Shown: in pieces, positions 30,884-40,369 of the stretch
How the letters are laid out: the number at the start of each line of letters is the position of its first letter
How positions within the stretch are numbered: position 1 is the first letter of the stretch
Source: Flagellimonas marinaquae
Lineage (GTDB): Bacteria; Bacteroidota; Bacteroidia; Flavobacteriales; Flavobacteriaceae
Direction of reading: 5' to 3'
NCBI RefSeq assembly: GCF_003992675.1
Contig: NZ_RZMZ01000014.1
Coordinates: 10,064-74,063 of the forward strand
Length of the DNA: 64,000 nucleotides
Program-made: the position numbers and the translations under genes
The notes under the pieces: model-generated
Seen by the model: only the letters and a program-made list of their open reading frames with translations
Databases searched by the model: none
What the model was told of the DNA's origin: nothing

Positions 30884-31450
30884 TTACTCAGCCAGCAGTT
30901 GGTCCAAAAGATTGCGGACTTTGTCCGAATTCCAGTTGGCCGCACCTGTTTTGTCCACCACCACATCGCCTTTTTTATCTATGATGTAGGTAACGGGAAT
31001 ACTTCCGCTCTCTAACGCTTTTGGTGTTGCCGATGCCTGAAAATAAACTGGTAAATCATAGCCCTTTTTCTCCAAGAATGTTTTCACTTTTTCCTTCTCG
31101 TCGTTGGCCACAAAGGCAAATACGACCTTGTCCTTATAGTCTGCGTAAAGTGTAGCAAAACCAGGTAGCTCTGCAACACAGGGTGGGCACCATGTGGCCC
31201 AAACATTGATCAAAACAACTTGGCCCTCCTTTGATTTAAGGTTCACTTTATGACCTTCCATATCAATAAGTTCCCAGTGATAATTCTCCAGTACGGTCTG
31301 TTCCCTTTCATCCACCGTGCTCGGACTAATCACGGTAGCGACCACTTTATTGACCCACACCCGAACATGAAATCCTAACGGCGTAAAGAGAATGAGCAAT
31401 ATGGCTACAATCCAAATAACATTGCCGATCTGTTCTTTTGTGATTTTCAT
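30884..31450 (-). CDS. TlpA-like membrane-anchored thioredoxin
   Basis: 188 residues. An N-terminal membrane anchor (about 9-28) and a short periplasmic linker precede a thioredoxin domain. The domain has VVLINVWATWCPPCVAELPGF with the redox pair Cys88/Cys91, a cis-proline loop in SIPVTYIIDKKGDVV, and the C-terminal helix NLLDQLLAE. Role: periplasmic thiol-disulfide exchange, typically reducing proteins or cytochrome maturation partners. The start overlaps the stop of the upstream paralogue by 4 bp, so the two are translated as a pair. Confidence 0.92.
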   Translation of the reverse strand: MKITKEQIGNVIWIVAILLILFTPLGFHVRVWVNKVVATVISPSTVDEREQTVLENYHWELIDMEGHKVNLKSKEGQVVLINVWATWCPPCVAELPGFATLYADYKDKVVFAFVANDEKEKVKTFLEKKGYDLPVYFQASATPKALESGSIPVTYIIDKKGDVVVDKTGAANWNSDKVRNLLDQLLAE

Positions 31451-32007
31451 TCTGCAATCAATTCATCCAATAATCGGTATACCTTTTTCGAGCTCCAATC
31501 GGAGATACCCTCTTCATGGATTACAATATGGCCTTCCTTATCGAGCAGATAGGAAGATGGTACTTTGTCGGCGCTCACGGGCATCTTCTCCCCTATGATC
31601 AAATAGGTGACCGGAAAAGAAAATCCATGCTCTTCCATAAAGGTCTCTACAGGTTCTTGCTCTTCATTGGTAATAATGTAAAAGTCCATTTGCCCCTTAT
31701 ATTTGTCGTACAATTCCTGGATACTTGCAAGCTCTGCCTCCGAAGGCAAACGCCATGAGGCCCAAAAATTAATGAAGACCACATTTCCCTTGGATTTTTC
31801 AAAATTGAAGAAGTTCCAATCAGCATCCTTTAATCGCCAATCGTAATCCGTAATCTGTTGCTGCTCTGTTTCCTCAATGACCGCTGGAGCAAATGAAAAC
31901 AGGCGGTTCAACCAGATTTTTCCATAATAACCGATGGGGGTTACAAAAAATGACAGGACAAAGAGAATCAAAATGATATTGAGGACGGTCTTTTTATTGA
32001 CTTTCAT
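31447..32007 (-). CDS. TlpA-like paralogue without any cysteine
   Basis: 186 residues, clearly homologous along its length to the neighbour downstream: the same N-terminal anchor and juxtamembrane sequence (TPIGYYGKIWLNR versus TPLGFHVRVWVNK), the FINFWASW strand and the cis-Pro loop KVPSSYLLDKEGHIV. The redox motif WCPPC is replaced by WRLPS (Arg86, Ser89), and no Cys occurs anywhere in the protein. It therefore cannot do dithiol chemistry. It may act as a binding or scaffold partner of the active paralogue, or be an evolving remnant. The frame is intact and the coupling is preserved, which argues for function. Confidence 0.87.
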   Translation of the reverse strand: MKVNKKTVLNIILILFVLSFFVTPIGYYGKIWLNRLFSFAPAVIEETEQQQITDYDWRLKDADWNFFNFEKSKGNVVFINFWASWRLPSEAELASIQELYDKYKGQMDFYIITNEEQEPVETFMEEHGFSFPVTYLIIGEKMPVSADKVPSSYLLDKEGHIVIHEEGISDWSSKKVYRLLDELIAE

Positions 32008-32030
32008 GGAATGGTTTTTCTCAAAAAATA

Positions 32031-32066
32031 AAAACTCCTGATATCAATTAGCGACATCAGGAGTTT
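32031..32066 (-). terminator. Terminator after aconitase
   Basis: Perfect 11-bp stem AAACTCCTGAT (32032-32042) / ATCAGGAGTTT (32056-32066). In minus-strand reading it runs into a TTTTTATTTTTT tract, 23 bp after the aconitase stop. Confidence 0.8.
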
Positions 32067-32088
32067 CAACAGATTATTTTAGATACAA

Positions 32089-34356
32089 TTAAGCATTTTG
32101 TTTTTTGATCAAGTTCAAGGCAGAACCTTCATTGAACCATTTGATCTGTGCATCGTTGTACGAATGGTTTGCCATAATAGTGTCCTTGCTACCATCAGCA
32201 TGAACTACTTCTATGGTCAAAGGCTTGTCCGGTGCAAACTCTGCAACATCCACAAAATTGAAGGTATCGTCCTCCTGGATGAGATCGTAATCGTTCTCAT
32301 TCACAAAGGTCAAGGCCAACATTCCTTGCTTTTTCAAGTTGGTTTCGTGTATCCTAGCGAAGGATTTTACCAAAACCACAGCTACGCCCAAATGTCTGGG
32401 TTGCATGGCAGCATGCTCACGGGAAGAACCTTCTCCGTAGTTATGGTCTCCCACCACGATGGTTTTGATACCTTTCTTTTTGTACTCGCGCTGGGTATCT
32501 GGAACTCCACCGTACTCCCCTGTCAATTGGTTCTTGACGAAGTTAGTTTTTTGGTTGAAGGCATTTACGGCACCAATCAACGTATTATTGGCAATATTGT
32601 CCAAATGTCCTCTAAAGCGCAACCATGGTCCTGCCATGGAAATGTGGTCCGTAGTACATTTTCCAAAGGCTTTGATCAACAGTTTCATACCTTGAAGATC
32701 TTTTGCCGTGATGGGCTCGAAAGGCTCCAATAATTGCAGCCTTTCAGAACCTTCGGCTACGATTACCTCAACTCCGCTTCCATCCTTAACGGGCTCCAAG
32801 TAACCGTTCTCCTTCACTTCAAAACCTTTTGGTGGCAATTCCCATCCTGTTGGTTCATCCAACATGACTTCTTCGCCATCTTCGTTGATCAACTTATCCG
32901 TCAACGGGTTAAAGTCCAATCGCCCTGCAATGGCAATCGCCGCAGTCATCTCCGGTGATGCCACAAATGCGTGGGTATTTGGGTTACCGTCCGCACGCTT
33001 TGCGAAGTTACGGTTAAAGGAATGTACGATACTGTTCTTGGGTGCGTTCTTTGGATCTTCGTATCGTCCCCACTGACCGATACATGGTCCACAGGCATTG
33101 GTAAATATTTTGGCATCCAGCTTCTCAAATATTTCGAGGATACCATCACGCTCCGTGGTGTATCTTACCTGCTCCGAACCTGGATTGATTCCGAACTCGG
33201 CCTTTGTCTTAAGTTTTTTGTCCAAAGCTTGCTGTGCAATCGATGAGGCCCGTGATAAATCTTCATACGAAGAGTTGGTACAGGAACCTATCAATCCCCA
33301 CTCCACGGCCAATGGCCATCCATTTTTCTCCGCTTTTTCTTTCATGGTTCCCACCTCTGTGGCCAAATCTGGGGTAAATGGACCGTTCAACAAAGGTTTC
33401 AATTCGGTAAGGTTGATTTCGATCACTTGATCAAAATACTGTTCCGGATTGGCATACACCTCTGGGTCTGCGGTCAAGTGTTCCTTTACTTTATTGGCTT
33501 CATCGGCAACATCTGACCTGTCGGTAGCTCTTAGATAGCGCTCCATGGACTCGTCGTAACCAAAGGTTGATGTGGTCGCACCGATTTCGGCACCCATATT
33601 ACAAATGGTTCCTTTACCGGTACATGACATAGAGGTTGCTCCTGGGCCAAAATATTCTACAATGGCACCTGTACCTCCTTTTACGGTAAGAATTTCCGCT
33701 ACTTTAAGGATAACATCCTTGGGTGCGGTCCAACCAGATAGTTTTCCGGTCAACTTTACACCTATTAATTTAGGGAACTTAAGCTCCCAGGCCATTCCTG
33801 CCATTACATCAACAGCATCGGCACCTCCAACTCCAATGGCCACCATTCCCAATCCACCGGCATTTACGGTGTGTGAATCGGTCCCGATCATCATACCTCC
33901 AGGAAAGGCATAGTTTTCCAACACCACTTGGTGAATGATACCTGCTCCAGGCTTCCAAAAGCCAATTCCATATTTGTTCGATACAGACTCCAGAAAATCA
34001 AAAACTTCCTTGCTGGTCTCGTTGGCATGTTTCAAATCTTGTGCGGCACCATCCTTAGCCTGAATCAAGTGATCACAGTGTACCGTTGTGGGTACGGCTA
34101 CTTTGTCTTTACCAGCCTGCATAAACTGCAACAAGGCCATTTGGGCCGTTGCATCTTGACAAGCAATCCTATCGGGGGCAAAGTCAACGTAATCCTTGCC
34201 TCTTACAAAGGCTCTTTCCGGTTTACCGTCCCAAAGATGAGAGTATAAGATTTTTTCTGAAAGTGTAAGGGGCTTGCCCACCAATTCACGGGCTTTTTCC
34301 ACGCGTTCCCCCATGGAAGCGTAGACACCCTTTATCATGTCTATATCAAATGCCAT
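32089..34356 (-). CDS. Aconitate hydratase
   Basis: 755 residues, the length of mitochondrial-type aconitases. It isomerises citrate to isocitrate in the TCA cycle using a [4Fe-4S] cluster. Cluster ligands are in [14 protein letters not shown] and [14 protein letters not shown]. Substrate-loop motifs include [39 protein letters not shown] and the swivel-domain [19 protein letters not shown]. It is encoded as a single gene behind MoxR with 103 bp between them, and followed by a strong terminator. Isocitrate dehydrogenase (18.9 kb) performs the next step. Confidence 0.95.
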   Translation of the reverse strand: MAFDIDMIKGVYASMGERVEKARELVGKPLTLSEKILYSHLWDGKPERAFVRGKDYVDFAPDRIACQDATAQMALLQFMQAGKDKVAVPTTVHCDHLIQAKDGAAQDLKHANETSKEVFDFLESVSNKYGIGFWKPGAGIIHQVVLENYAFPGGMMIGTDSHTVNAGGLGMVAIGVGGADAVDVMAGMAWELKFPKLIGVKLTGKLSGWTAPKDVILKVAEILTVKGGTGAIVEYFGPGATSMSCTGKGTICNMGAEIGATTSTFGYDESMERYLRATDRSDVADEANKVKEHLTADPEVYANPEQYFDQVIEINLTELKPLLNGPFTPDLATEVGTMKEKAEKNGWPLAVEWGLIGSCTNSSYEDLSRASSIAQQALDKKLKTKAEFGINPGSEQVRYTTERDGILEIFEKLDAKIFTNACGPCIGQWGRYEDPKNAPKNSIVHSFNRNFAKRADGNPNTHAFVASPEMTAAIAIAGRLDFNPLTDKLINEDGEEVMLDEPTGWELPPKGFEVKENGYLEPVKDGSGVEVIVAEGSERLQLLEPFEPITAKDLQGMKLLIKAFGKCTTDHISMAGPWLRFRGHLDNIANNTLIGAVNAFNQKTNFVKNQLTGEYGGVPDTQREYKKKGIKTIVVGDHNYGEGSSREHAAMQPRHLGVAVVLVKSFARIHETNLKKQGMLALTFVNENDYDLIQEDDTFNFVDVAEFAPDKPLTIEVVHADGSKDTIMANHSYNDAQIKWFNEGSALNLIKKQNA

Positions 34357-34459
34357 TCTACAATAGAGTTTTTAAGATTTTCGTAATTCGGTAAATTTAC
34401 TAAATCGTATAGTAATTTGGAATTAGAATCGAACTAAATCCGTCTTGACCAAATTATTT

Positions 34460-35413
34460 TTACAACAATTCTGTGATAATTTTTTCTTCTGTGAGGCCTT
34501 CGGCTTCCGCCTTGTAGTTTTTCAAGATCCTGTGGCGAAGGATTCCCAGGCTTACCGCCTTCACATCTTCGATGTCTGGAGAGAACTTACCATGAATGGC
34601 CGCATGGGCTTTGGCAGCCAACACCAGATTTTGTGAAGCCCTTGGTCCTGCACCCCAATCGATGTAGTTCTTTACAAAATCGGGAGCGTCTTCCTGTCCT
34701 GGCCTTGTCCTGTTCACCAGCCTCACGGCATAATCGATGACATTGTCCGGCACTGGTATGCGACGAATCAAATGCTGCACCTCGATGATCTCGTCGGCAT
34801 CAAAAAGCGTGTTAATGGTTACCTGATCATCGGTAGTGGTGGATTTAACTACTTGTATTTCCTCCGCAATGGACGGATATTTGAGTTCGATGGCGAACAT
34901 AAAACGGTCCAATTGGGCCTCTGGCAAGGGATAGGTTCCTTCCTGCTCAATGGGATTCTGTGTGGCCAGCACAAAATAGGGTTGGTTGAGCTTGTATTGT
35001 TTTCCTCCAATGGTCACCGCCCGTTCCTGCATGGCCTCCAATAGGGCTGCTTGTGTTTTGGGTGGTGTTCGGTTGATTTCGTCCGCGAGGATGATATTCC
35101 CGAACACAGGTCCCATGATGAACTTAAAGTTGCGGTTCTGGTCGAGTACCTCACTGCCCAAAATATCACTGGGCATCAAATCGGGAGTAAACTGTATTCT
35201 TTTAAAATCCAAACCAAGGGTCTGTGCAATGGTATTGACCATCAAGGTCTTTGCCAGACCAGGTACACCTATCAACAAGGAATGTCCACCAGTGTAGATG
35301 GACAAGAGTATTTGTTCTATCACCGCATCTTGCCCCACGATGACCTTGGCAATTTCCTTTTTTAGCTCTTGATGCTTTTTGACCAGGTTTTCTACTGCAA
35401 CAACATCCGACAT
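34460..35413 (-). CDS. MoxR-family AAA+ ATPase
   Basis: 317 residues. An AAA+ ATPase with Walker A GVPGLAKT, Walker B IILADEINRTPPKTQ, sensor region VLATQNPIEQEGTYPLPEAQLDRF, and the C-terminal lid with GAGPRASQNLVLAAKAHA and VKAVSLGILRHRI. MoxR proteins act as chaperones that assemble or activate partner complexes, often with von Willebrand-domain proteins. No DUF58/BatA partner follows here; aconitase does. The gene starts 4 bp after the PPIase stop, so it shares an operon with the periplasmic chaperone genes. Confidence 0.92.
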   Translation of the reverse strand: MSDVVAVENLVKKHQELKKEIAKVIVGQDAVIEQILLSIYTGGHSLLIGVPGLAKTLMVNTIAQTLGLDFKRIQFTPDLMPSDILGSEVLDQNRNFKFIMGPVFGNIILADEINRTPPKTQAALLEAMQERAVTIGGKQYKLNQPYFVLATQNPIEQEGTYPLPEAQLDRFMFAIELKYPSIAEEIQVVKSTTTDDQVTINTLFDADEIIEVQHLIRRIPVPDNVIDYAVRLVNRTRPGQEDAPDFVKNYIDWGAGPRASQNLVLAAKAHAAIHGKFSPDIEDVKAVSLGILRHRILKNYKAEAEGLTEEKIITELL

Positions 35414-35417
35414 ACAA

Positions 35418-36818
35418 TTATTCCTTTACCCAGTTGTTTGCAAAATCACAGTCCCTATTGTCTGGGTCAACGTGAATGTAAGTGTCTTCAATATGTTCGT
35501 CCATCCATTCCTTAATGGCCTTGAACTGCTTTTCGCGCAGGGCCAACTCCTGTATCTTCATGTAATCCTTGGCAAAATCGGCCTCATGCTCGTCATAGCG
35601 GTTGGAAATCTTCATGATCTTGAACTTCGGTGGGCCTCCTCTTGGGTCATCCTCCCGGATGGGCCTCGAGATTTCCCCGTCCTTGAGATTCCTTACTTGA
35701 TTGTAGAGCGTAGGGTCCATTTTGGTCAGTTCAAAACGGGAGTCGAAATTAATAGGGTTACGGAGCAATCCACCATCAAACTTCGTTTCCTTTTCATCGG
35801 AAAAGTTTAATGCAGCTTCCGCAAAGGTGTATTTTCCATCGATAACCTGCTGACGGATGCTATCCAGTTCTTTCACCGCTTTGTCGATGGCACTTTTGGG
35901 AATATCTGGAATCATCAAGATATGTCTTAAATCCAATTCCTGACCCCTGATTTTTTCGATATAAATAATGTGATAACCAAAAATAGTTTCAAAAGGCTCT
36001 GAGATTTCTCCCTCCCTAAGGCTAAAGGCAACATCTTTGAATTCTTTTACAAAAGGAGTTTCCTTGGTCATACTGTAAAATCCACCTTTTGATTTAGATC
36101 CCGGATCTTGTGAGTACAAAATAGCTTTCACATTGAAACTGGCATCGTTCTCCAACACATCTTGACGGATTTCCTTCAGTTGGTTGATTACCTTTTGCTT
36201 TTCCTCTTCGGGGGCTTCGGGCTGTTTCACAATCTGGGCAATTTCCAGTTCAGCTCCAAATACTGGGCGCTCGTCTTCTGGAATTTTATAGAAAAACTGG
36301 CGCACCTCCTCTGGGGTCACTTCAATTTCCTCAACGATTTTTCCCTGCATCTTTTCAGAAAGCATCCGTAGCTTGTTGATTTCAAACAGCTCTTCACGGA
36401 AACTTTCCATGTCCGATTTTTTATAGTAGCTCAGCATCTTCTCCACACTACCGATCTGTTGGGTCAGTTGCTGGATTTGACGGTCGCTCTGGGCATTTAC
36501 CATATCGTCGGAGACCAACAAACTGTCCTGCACCGCTTGATGCGCATACAACCGGTCCTCCATAAGTTTGCCCAATAATCCGCAGCGGGTCACATCTTCT
36601 GTGGACGCTCCTTGGTTCTGCAAATCGATCAAGGTTTTGTCTATATCCGATTCCAGGATTACATAATCCCCGATTACAGCGGCGATCCCGTCCAATTTTA
36701 CCCGGTTGGTATTAGTGGTGGAGTCTGTCTCGCTCAAAGCTTGGTCCACTTCCTGTGCCTGCACCATTCCCACAATCGCTAAGAGTGCGATGGAGAGTGC
36801 CTTAATTTTCTTTGTCAT
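35418..36818 (-). CDS. SurA-like periplasmic peptidyl-prolyl isomerase
   Basis: 466 residues. The chosen start (36818) gives a compact signal peptide MTKKIKALSIALLAIVGMVQAQ and has GAGG six bases upstream; an in-frame ATG at 36851 would add 11 residues. An N-terminal SurA-type helical segment (AAVIGDYVILESDIDKTLIDLQ, residues about 43-165) is followed by two parvulin domains. The first is around FGAELEIAQIV to GYHIIYIEKIRG, and the second starts LDLRHILMIPDIPKS. Role: folding and escort of outer-membrane proteins across the periplasm. It overlaps the upstream lipoprotein gene by 17 bp and is followed by MoxR. Confidence 0.9.
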   Translation of the reverse strand: MTKKIKALSIALLAIVGMVQAQEVDQALSETDSTTNTNRVKLDGIAAVIGDYVILESDIDKTLIDLQNQGASTEDVTRCGLLGKLMEDRLYAHQAVQDSLLVSDDMVNAQSDRQIQQLTQQIGSVEKMLSYYKKSDMESFREELFEINKLRMLSEKMQGKIVEEIEVTPEEVRQFFYKIPEDERPVFGAELEIAQIVKQPEAPEEEKQKVINQLKEIRQDVLENDASFNVKAILYSQDPGSKSKGGFYSMTKETPFVKEFKDVAFSLREGEISEPFETIFGYHIIYIEKIRGQELDLRHILMIPDIPKSAIDKAVKELDSIRQQVIDGKYTFAEAALNFSDEKETKFDGGLLRNPINFDSRFELTKMDPTLYNQVRNLKDGEISRPIREDDPRGGPPKFKIMKISNRYDEHEADFAKDYMKIQELALREKQFKAIKEWMDEHIEDTYIHVDPDNRDCDFANNWVKE

Positions 36819-37683
36819 AAACCTCAAATTCATTCTTCTTGATAGCTTCATCTATTATTTCGGTTTCTAGTTTTTTTACATAATTCAAACGTCTCCGGTT
36901 GAGTATCAATTGCCTTATGTCCGGTTCCACATAATCGAACGGGGCTGTTTCATTGACTTCCAGAACGTTGGTCACCCAGCCCAAATATACCTCTAACGAG
37001 TCTTGTAGCTCAAAAAATTGTGATTTTTTTAAGTGGGATTCCTCATTTGCCTGCGTCAATGGGGGTATTTCCTCTATTACCCGACTGGCACTTACCCAAA
37101 TGGAGTCGTTAAAATGGATTTTTTTGAATTGAACGGCTATGGAATCCAAATATCGTTTGTCCGTATCGTCCCAATTCTTGATTTTTTGCTCTACCCCATC
37201 ACGGTCCAAAAACTGTTCCGACATGCCCACAAAGCGCAACTGCACCAATTTTTCGTTCAGTTTAAAGTTTTCCTTTTCCCGATCGTAAAACTCTTGGAGC
37301 TGGTTTTTAGTAATGGCTGTATCTTGGGATTGAAGCACCAAGGCTTCAATGTAGGCGCGTGTATAAAGGTCGGCACGGTAGTCAGAAACCAAACGGTCAA
37401 ATTCCCTTAGCTTTTCTTCAGGAAGGTTAATCCTGGATTTGTCGAGCAATAATTGCTTCGACGCCCAATTATTGATGTAATTTGTCACGAAAATGGCACT
37501 GTCCTGAGCAGTCATGTCGTCTTGGACCAAAGATGCGATATCTTCCCTATAAAGATAGGTATCGCCGACCCGCGCCAAGGGTTCTTTTTCCTCTTCCTTA
37601 TTGAACATTCCCTCACAAGAGGAAACTAACATCGCCATAAAACAGCATTGAAGGAAGAACCTATTTTTTTGGAGCTTAAGCAT
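36802..37683 (-). CDS. Lipoprotein with SurA-like N-terminal region
   Basis: 293 residues. The signal sequence ends in the lipobox LVSSC (CCFMAMLVSSCEG), so the mature protein is lipid-anchored. After it, LARVGDTYLYREDIASLVQDDMTAQD and KQLLLDKSRINLPEEKLREFDRLVSDYRADLY match the helical N-domain of SurA/PpiC-type chaperones. The remaining part (KENFKLNEKLVQLRFVGM) looks like a degenerate parvulin-like region with no clear catalytic residues. It is the first gene of the operon with the SurA-like PPIase, which suggests a joint role in outer-membrane protein biogenesis. Confidence 0.82.
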   Translation of the reverse strand: MLKLQKNRFFLQCCFMAMLVSSCEGMFNKEEEKEPLARVGDTYLYREDIASLVQDDMTAQDSAIFVTNYINNWASKQLLLDKSRINLPEEKLREFDRLVSDYRADLYTRAYIEALVLQSQDTAITKNQLQEFYDREKENFKLNEKLVQLRFVGMSEQFLDRDGVEQKIKNWDDTDKRYLDSIAVQFKKIHFNDSIWVSASRVIEEIPPLTQANEESHLKKSQFFELQDSLEVYLGWVTNVLEVNETAPFDYVEPDIRQLILNRRRLNYVKKLETEIIDEAIKKNEFEVYDKEN

Positions 37684-37800
37684 TTCGCAAAAATAACAAT
37701 TACAAAATCCCTTACAAGAAGGTTCTCATATGATTAACAGATTTTTTTGGTGCGGGATAGATAAGCAGAATTTGTTACATTAGTGCAAAACCAAACCAAC

Positions 37801-38253
37801 ATGAAGTATACTACCGAAGTTGTTGTTGATGTTCCAAGGGAAGAGTTCATCCTAAAAATGATGGATCCCGAGAATATGAAGCATTGGCAAAAAGGACTAC
37901 TCGGATATGAGCAACTCTCACCCAAGCCCGGACAGGAAGGCGCCCAAATGAGCTTGAGCTACAAAATGGGGAAACGCGACCTGAGCATGGTGGAGACCAT
38001 CATCAAAAAAAACCTGCCAGAAGAGATACATATGACCTACGATACCAAAGGAGTGCACAACATTCAAAAAAACTATTTTAAGGAGGAAGGAAACAAAACC
38101 CGGTGGATTTCGGAGTCCGAGTTCCAATTTTCCGGCCTTGGAATGAAATTGATGGGACTCTTGATGCCCGGAGCGTTTAAAAAGCAGTCTCTGGCCTATA
38201 TGGAAGATTTTAAAGCATTTGCCGAAAAAGGCGAATCGGTACTAAATAACTAA
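37801..38253 (+). CDS. SRPBCC (START-like) family protein
   Basis: 150 residues from the ATG at 37801; a Met 6 codons upstream is possible but gives no conserved sequence. TTEVVVDVPREEFILKMMDPENMKHWQKGLLGYEQL is the typical SRPBCC opening strand and helix, and the C-terminal long helix is KKQSLAYMEDFKAFAEKGE. The fold binds a hydrophobic ligand in a deep cavity; the ligand is unknown. It is divergent from the PPIase operon and followed 5 bp later by a small unknown gene. Confidence 0.82.
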   Translation: MKYTTEVVVDVPREEFILKMMDPENMKHWQKGLLGYEQLSPKPGQEGAQMSLSYKMGKRDLSMVETIIKKNLPEEIHMTYDTKGVHNIQKNYFKEEGNKTRWISESEFQFSGLGMKLMGLLMPGAFKKQSLAYMEDFKAFAEKGESVLNN

Positions 38254-38258
38254 ATACA

Positions 38259-38516
38259 ATGGATATACTTTTGGATAGAAAAATCAAGATTATTTGGGAT
38301 TTTCGTGGACCTAACGCGGCCCACACTGCAGCACATTACCTGAAACACCTTGAGGAGTTCGTGGATGTAGAGGAACTTAAATACGACCTTGGGGGAGTGG
38401 AGCATTTTAGTCCCACGCACAGTATTGCATATTTGGTAGTAGCCGAATTTGAACTCAAGGAGGTTCGCAGTATTCTCAAACCACACAGGGGACAAGTATA
38501 CACCGGTGACATCTAA
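38259..38516 (+). CDS. Small protein of unknown function
   Basis: 85 residues, soluble, no signal peptide or membrane segment. The sequence is compact and mixed alpha/beta in character (KIKIIWDFRGPNAAHTAAHYLKHL, GGVEHFSPTHSIAYLVV), with several His residues. It lies between the SRPBCC gene (5-bp gap) and the serine hydrolase (10-bp gap) on the same strand, so it is very likely a real operon member. I do not recognise a family or function. Confidence 0.7.
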   Translation: MDILLDRKIKIIWDFRGPNAAHTAAHYLKHLEEFVDVEELKYDLGGVEHFSPTHSIAYLVVAEFELKEVRSILKPHRGQVYTGDI

Positions 38517-38526
38517 GGTATTGCTT

Positions 38527-39660
38527 ATGTGGACCAGATTCGTAATCTTAGGCATGGCTTTCGTGGGCGTGTCCTGTGCAAAAAATGACCCAATCCCCCC
38601 GTTGGACAAAGCACTTGCTTCCCAAAACCCAAGCATACAAAAGGTGATGGATAACTTGGACGACTACGAAGTCCAGATCCGCTACACCCAAATCGACAGA
38701 AGAAACGACAGCATCATTTTCACGGACCACGATTTTCAAGTGGACGCGAACAGCTATTTTTATCCAGCCAGTACGGTAAAGTTTCCTGCGGCTGTCGCCG
38801 CTTTGGAAAAATTGAACGAGATCGATTCGCTAGCGATGGACACCCGTTTTTTTGTGGAGGGCGATTCCGTACAGACCACTTTTGCCAAGGCAGTTTCAGA
38901 AATCTTTGCCGTTTCGGACAATGCAGCAAACAACCGTTTGTTGGAATTTTTGGGACAGGACGACCTCAACCGTAGGATGGAACAAAGAGGAGTTTCCCCT
39001 ATCAGGATTGCCCATCGCCTATCCACGGACAATGCAGACGATGTGACCACTAAACCTTTGGTTTTTTATTTGAACGATTCGACCACTGCCTTGAGCAGTT
39101 CTATCATAAATGCCGCCATTCGTCCACTCGATTTGGACGATATCGAAAAAGGAAAAGGATATATTGCCGATGAGACCTATCAACAGGGTGCCTTTGATTT
39201 CAGTTTGAAGAATTATTTCCCCATCGATGCCCAATCCGCATTGTTGAAAAGAATCATTTTTCCAGAGGCATTTCCCAAGTCCCAACAATTCAATCTAAAT
39301 AAGGAACAACGGGAATTTCTATTGGAGGCTATGCACACCTTGCCCTCAAAAGTGGGATACGACCCAGTGGAGTATTACGATAGTTATGTCAAATTCTTTC
39401 TGTTTGGCGATAGTACCGAGCCCATGCCGGAGCATATCAAAATCTATAACAAAGTGGGCTATGCCTATGGCACTCTTACGGACAACGCCTATATACAGGA
39501 TACCAAAAACAATATCGATTTTATGCTAACGGCCACTATTTTGGTAAATAGCGATGAAGTCTTCAATGATGACGCCTATGAATACGAAGAGGTGGGCATT
39601 CCATTTTTGGCCCAATTGGGTAGGGAGCTGTACCAAATCGAATTGGCCCGGAAAAGATAG
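38527..39660 (+). CDS. Lipoprotein with class A beta-lactamase fold
   Basis: 377 residues from the ATG at 38527, which gives a clean lipoprotein signal MWTRFVILGMAFVGVSC (Cys17); an earlier in-frame ATG at 38449 would overlap the previous gene. The penicillin-recognising serine enzyme motifs are all present: SxxK as STVK (Ser82, Lys85) in YFYPASTVKFP, SDN (130-132) in FAVSDNAANN, and a KVG triad equivalent in IYNKVGYAYG. It may be a beta-lactamase or a related cell-wall serine hydrolase. The unusually long N-terminal part and the insertion with DLDDIEKGKGY leave the substrate open. Confidence 0.85.
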   Translation: MWTRFVILGMAFVGVSCAKNDPIPPLDKALASQNPSIQKVMDNLDDYEVQIRYTQIDRRNDSIIFTDHDFQVDANSYFYPASTVKFPAAVAALEKLNEIDSLAMDTRFFVEGDSVQTTFAKAVSEIFAVSDNAANNRLLEFLGQDDLNRRMEQRGVSPIRIAHRLSTDNADDVTTKPLVFYLNDSTTALSSSIINAAIRPLDLDDIEKGKGYIADETYQQGAFDFSLKNYFPIDAQSALLKRIIFPEAFPKSQQFNLNKEQREFLLEAMHTLPSKVGYDPVEYYDSYVKFFLFGDSTEPMPEHIKIYNKVGYAYGTLTDNAYIQDTKNNIDFMLTATILVNSDEVFNDDAYEYEEVGIPFLAQLGRELYQIELARKR

Positions 39661-39683
39661 TTTCACAAACTGGACAGAAATAG

Positions 39684-39709
39684 AAAAGCACCGCCAAGGC
39701 GGTGCTTTT
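39684..39709. terminator. Bidirectional terminator between convergent genes
   Basis: Palindrome AAAAGCACCGCC / GGCGGTGCTTTT with AA in the centre, lying 24 bp after the serine hydrolase stop and 30 bp from the fasciclin stop. A/T-runs on both sides allow it to work in either direction. Confidence 0.8.
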
Positions 39710-39738
39710 CAGCATCAAAACGAACAACGCTTGATTCG

Positions 39739-40251
39739 TTAGGGCATTACAACATCCTCAATAATATGGATTACTCCATTTGAGGCAACGACATCAGTTT
39801 TGGAGATCTTGCTCCAATTTCCCTTGGCATCTTTCAAATAGATACCGTCGTCCTTTTTCATAGCAGTTAATTTCCCACCGTTCAAGGTTGTAAGTTCCGC
39901 TTTGCCATTTCCTTTTCCGAGAGCCGCGGCAACATCAGAAGCCATTAGCTTTCCAGAAACCACGTGATAGGTTAAGATTGCGGATAGTTGTTCTTTGTTC
40001 TCAGGCTGCAATAGGGAATTCAAGGTTTCGGAATCGATTTTGGCAAATCCTGAGTTGACAGGAGCGAATACTGTGAAAGGTCCATCCCCTTTTAAAGCTC
40101 CCACCAAATCGGCAGCCTTAAGTGCGGTGACCAAGGTTGAAAAGTCATCTACGGATACCGCAACATCCACGATATCCTTAGACTGTGCTATAGTTGTTTT
40201 AGGTGCCAACAAAAGTGTAAAGGCGGCTAGTGCAAAAAATAATTTTTTCAT
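39739..40251 (-). CDS. Secreted fasciclin-domain protein
   Basis: 170 residues. Signal peptide MKKLFFALAAFTLLLAPKTTIAQ, then a single FAS1 domain: SVDDFSTLVTALKAADLVGAL, GPFTVFAPVNSGFAKI (H1 box), ILTYHVVSGKLMASDV, LTTLNGGKLTAMKK and GVIHIIEDVVMP (H2 box). FAS1 domains mediate adhesion or ligand binding outside the cell. It is divergently arranged from an ECF sigma/anti-sigma pair 118 bp away, an arrangement that suggests control by that sigma factor, though I see no clear GTAAC-type promoter in the shared gap. Confidence 0.93.
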   Translation of the reverse strand: MKKLFFALAAFTLLLAPKTTIAQSKDIVDVAVSVDDFSTLVTALKAADLVGALKGDGPFTVFAPVNSGFAKIDSETLNSLLQPENKEQLSAILTYHVVSGKLMASDVAAALGKGNGKAELTTLNGGKLTAMKKDDGIYLKDAKGNWSKISKTDVVASNGVIHIIEDVVMP

Positions 40252-40369
40252 GTTTTCAGATTTAAATTTTAATGATTATTGTTTTTAAAGCGCTTTCTAT
40301 TAGTATTTACACATGCTTTTACCTTATGGATGAAGTCTGTGATTTTTTATCATATCTTTAACATCGATA

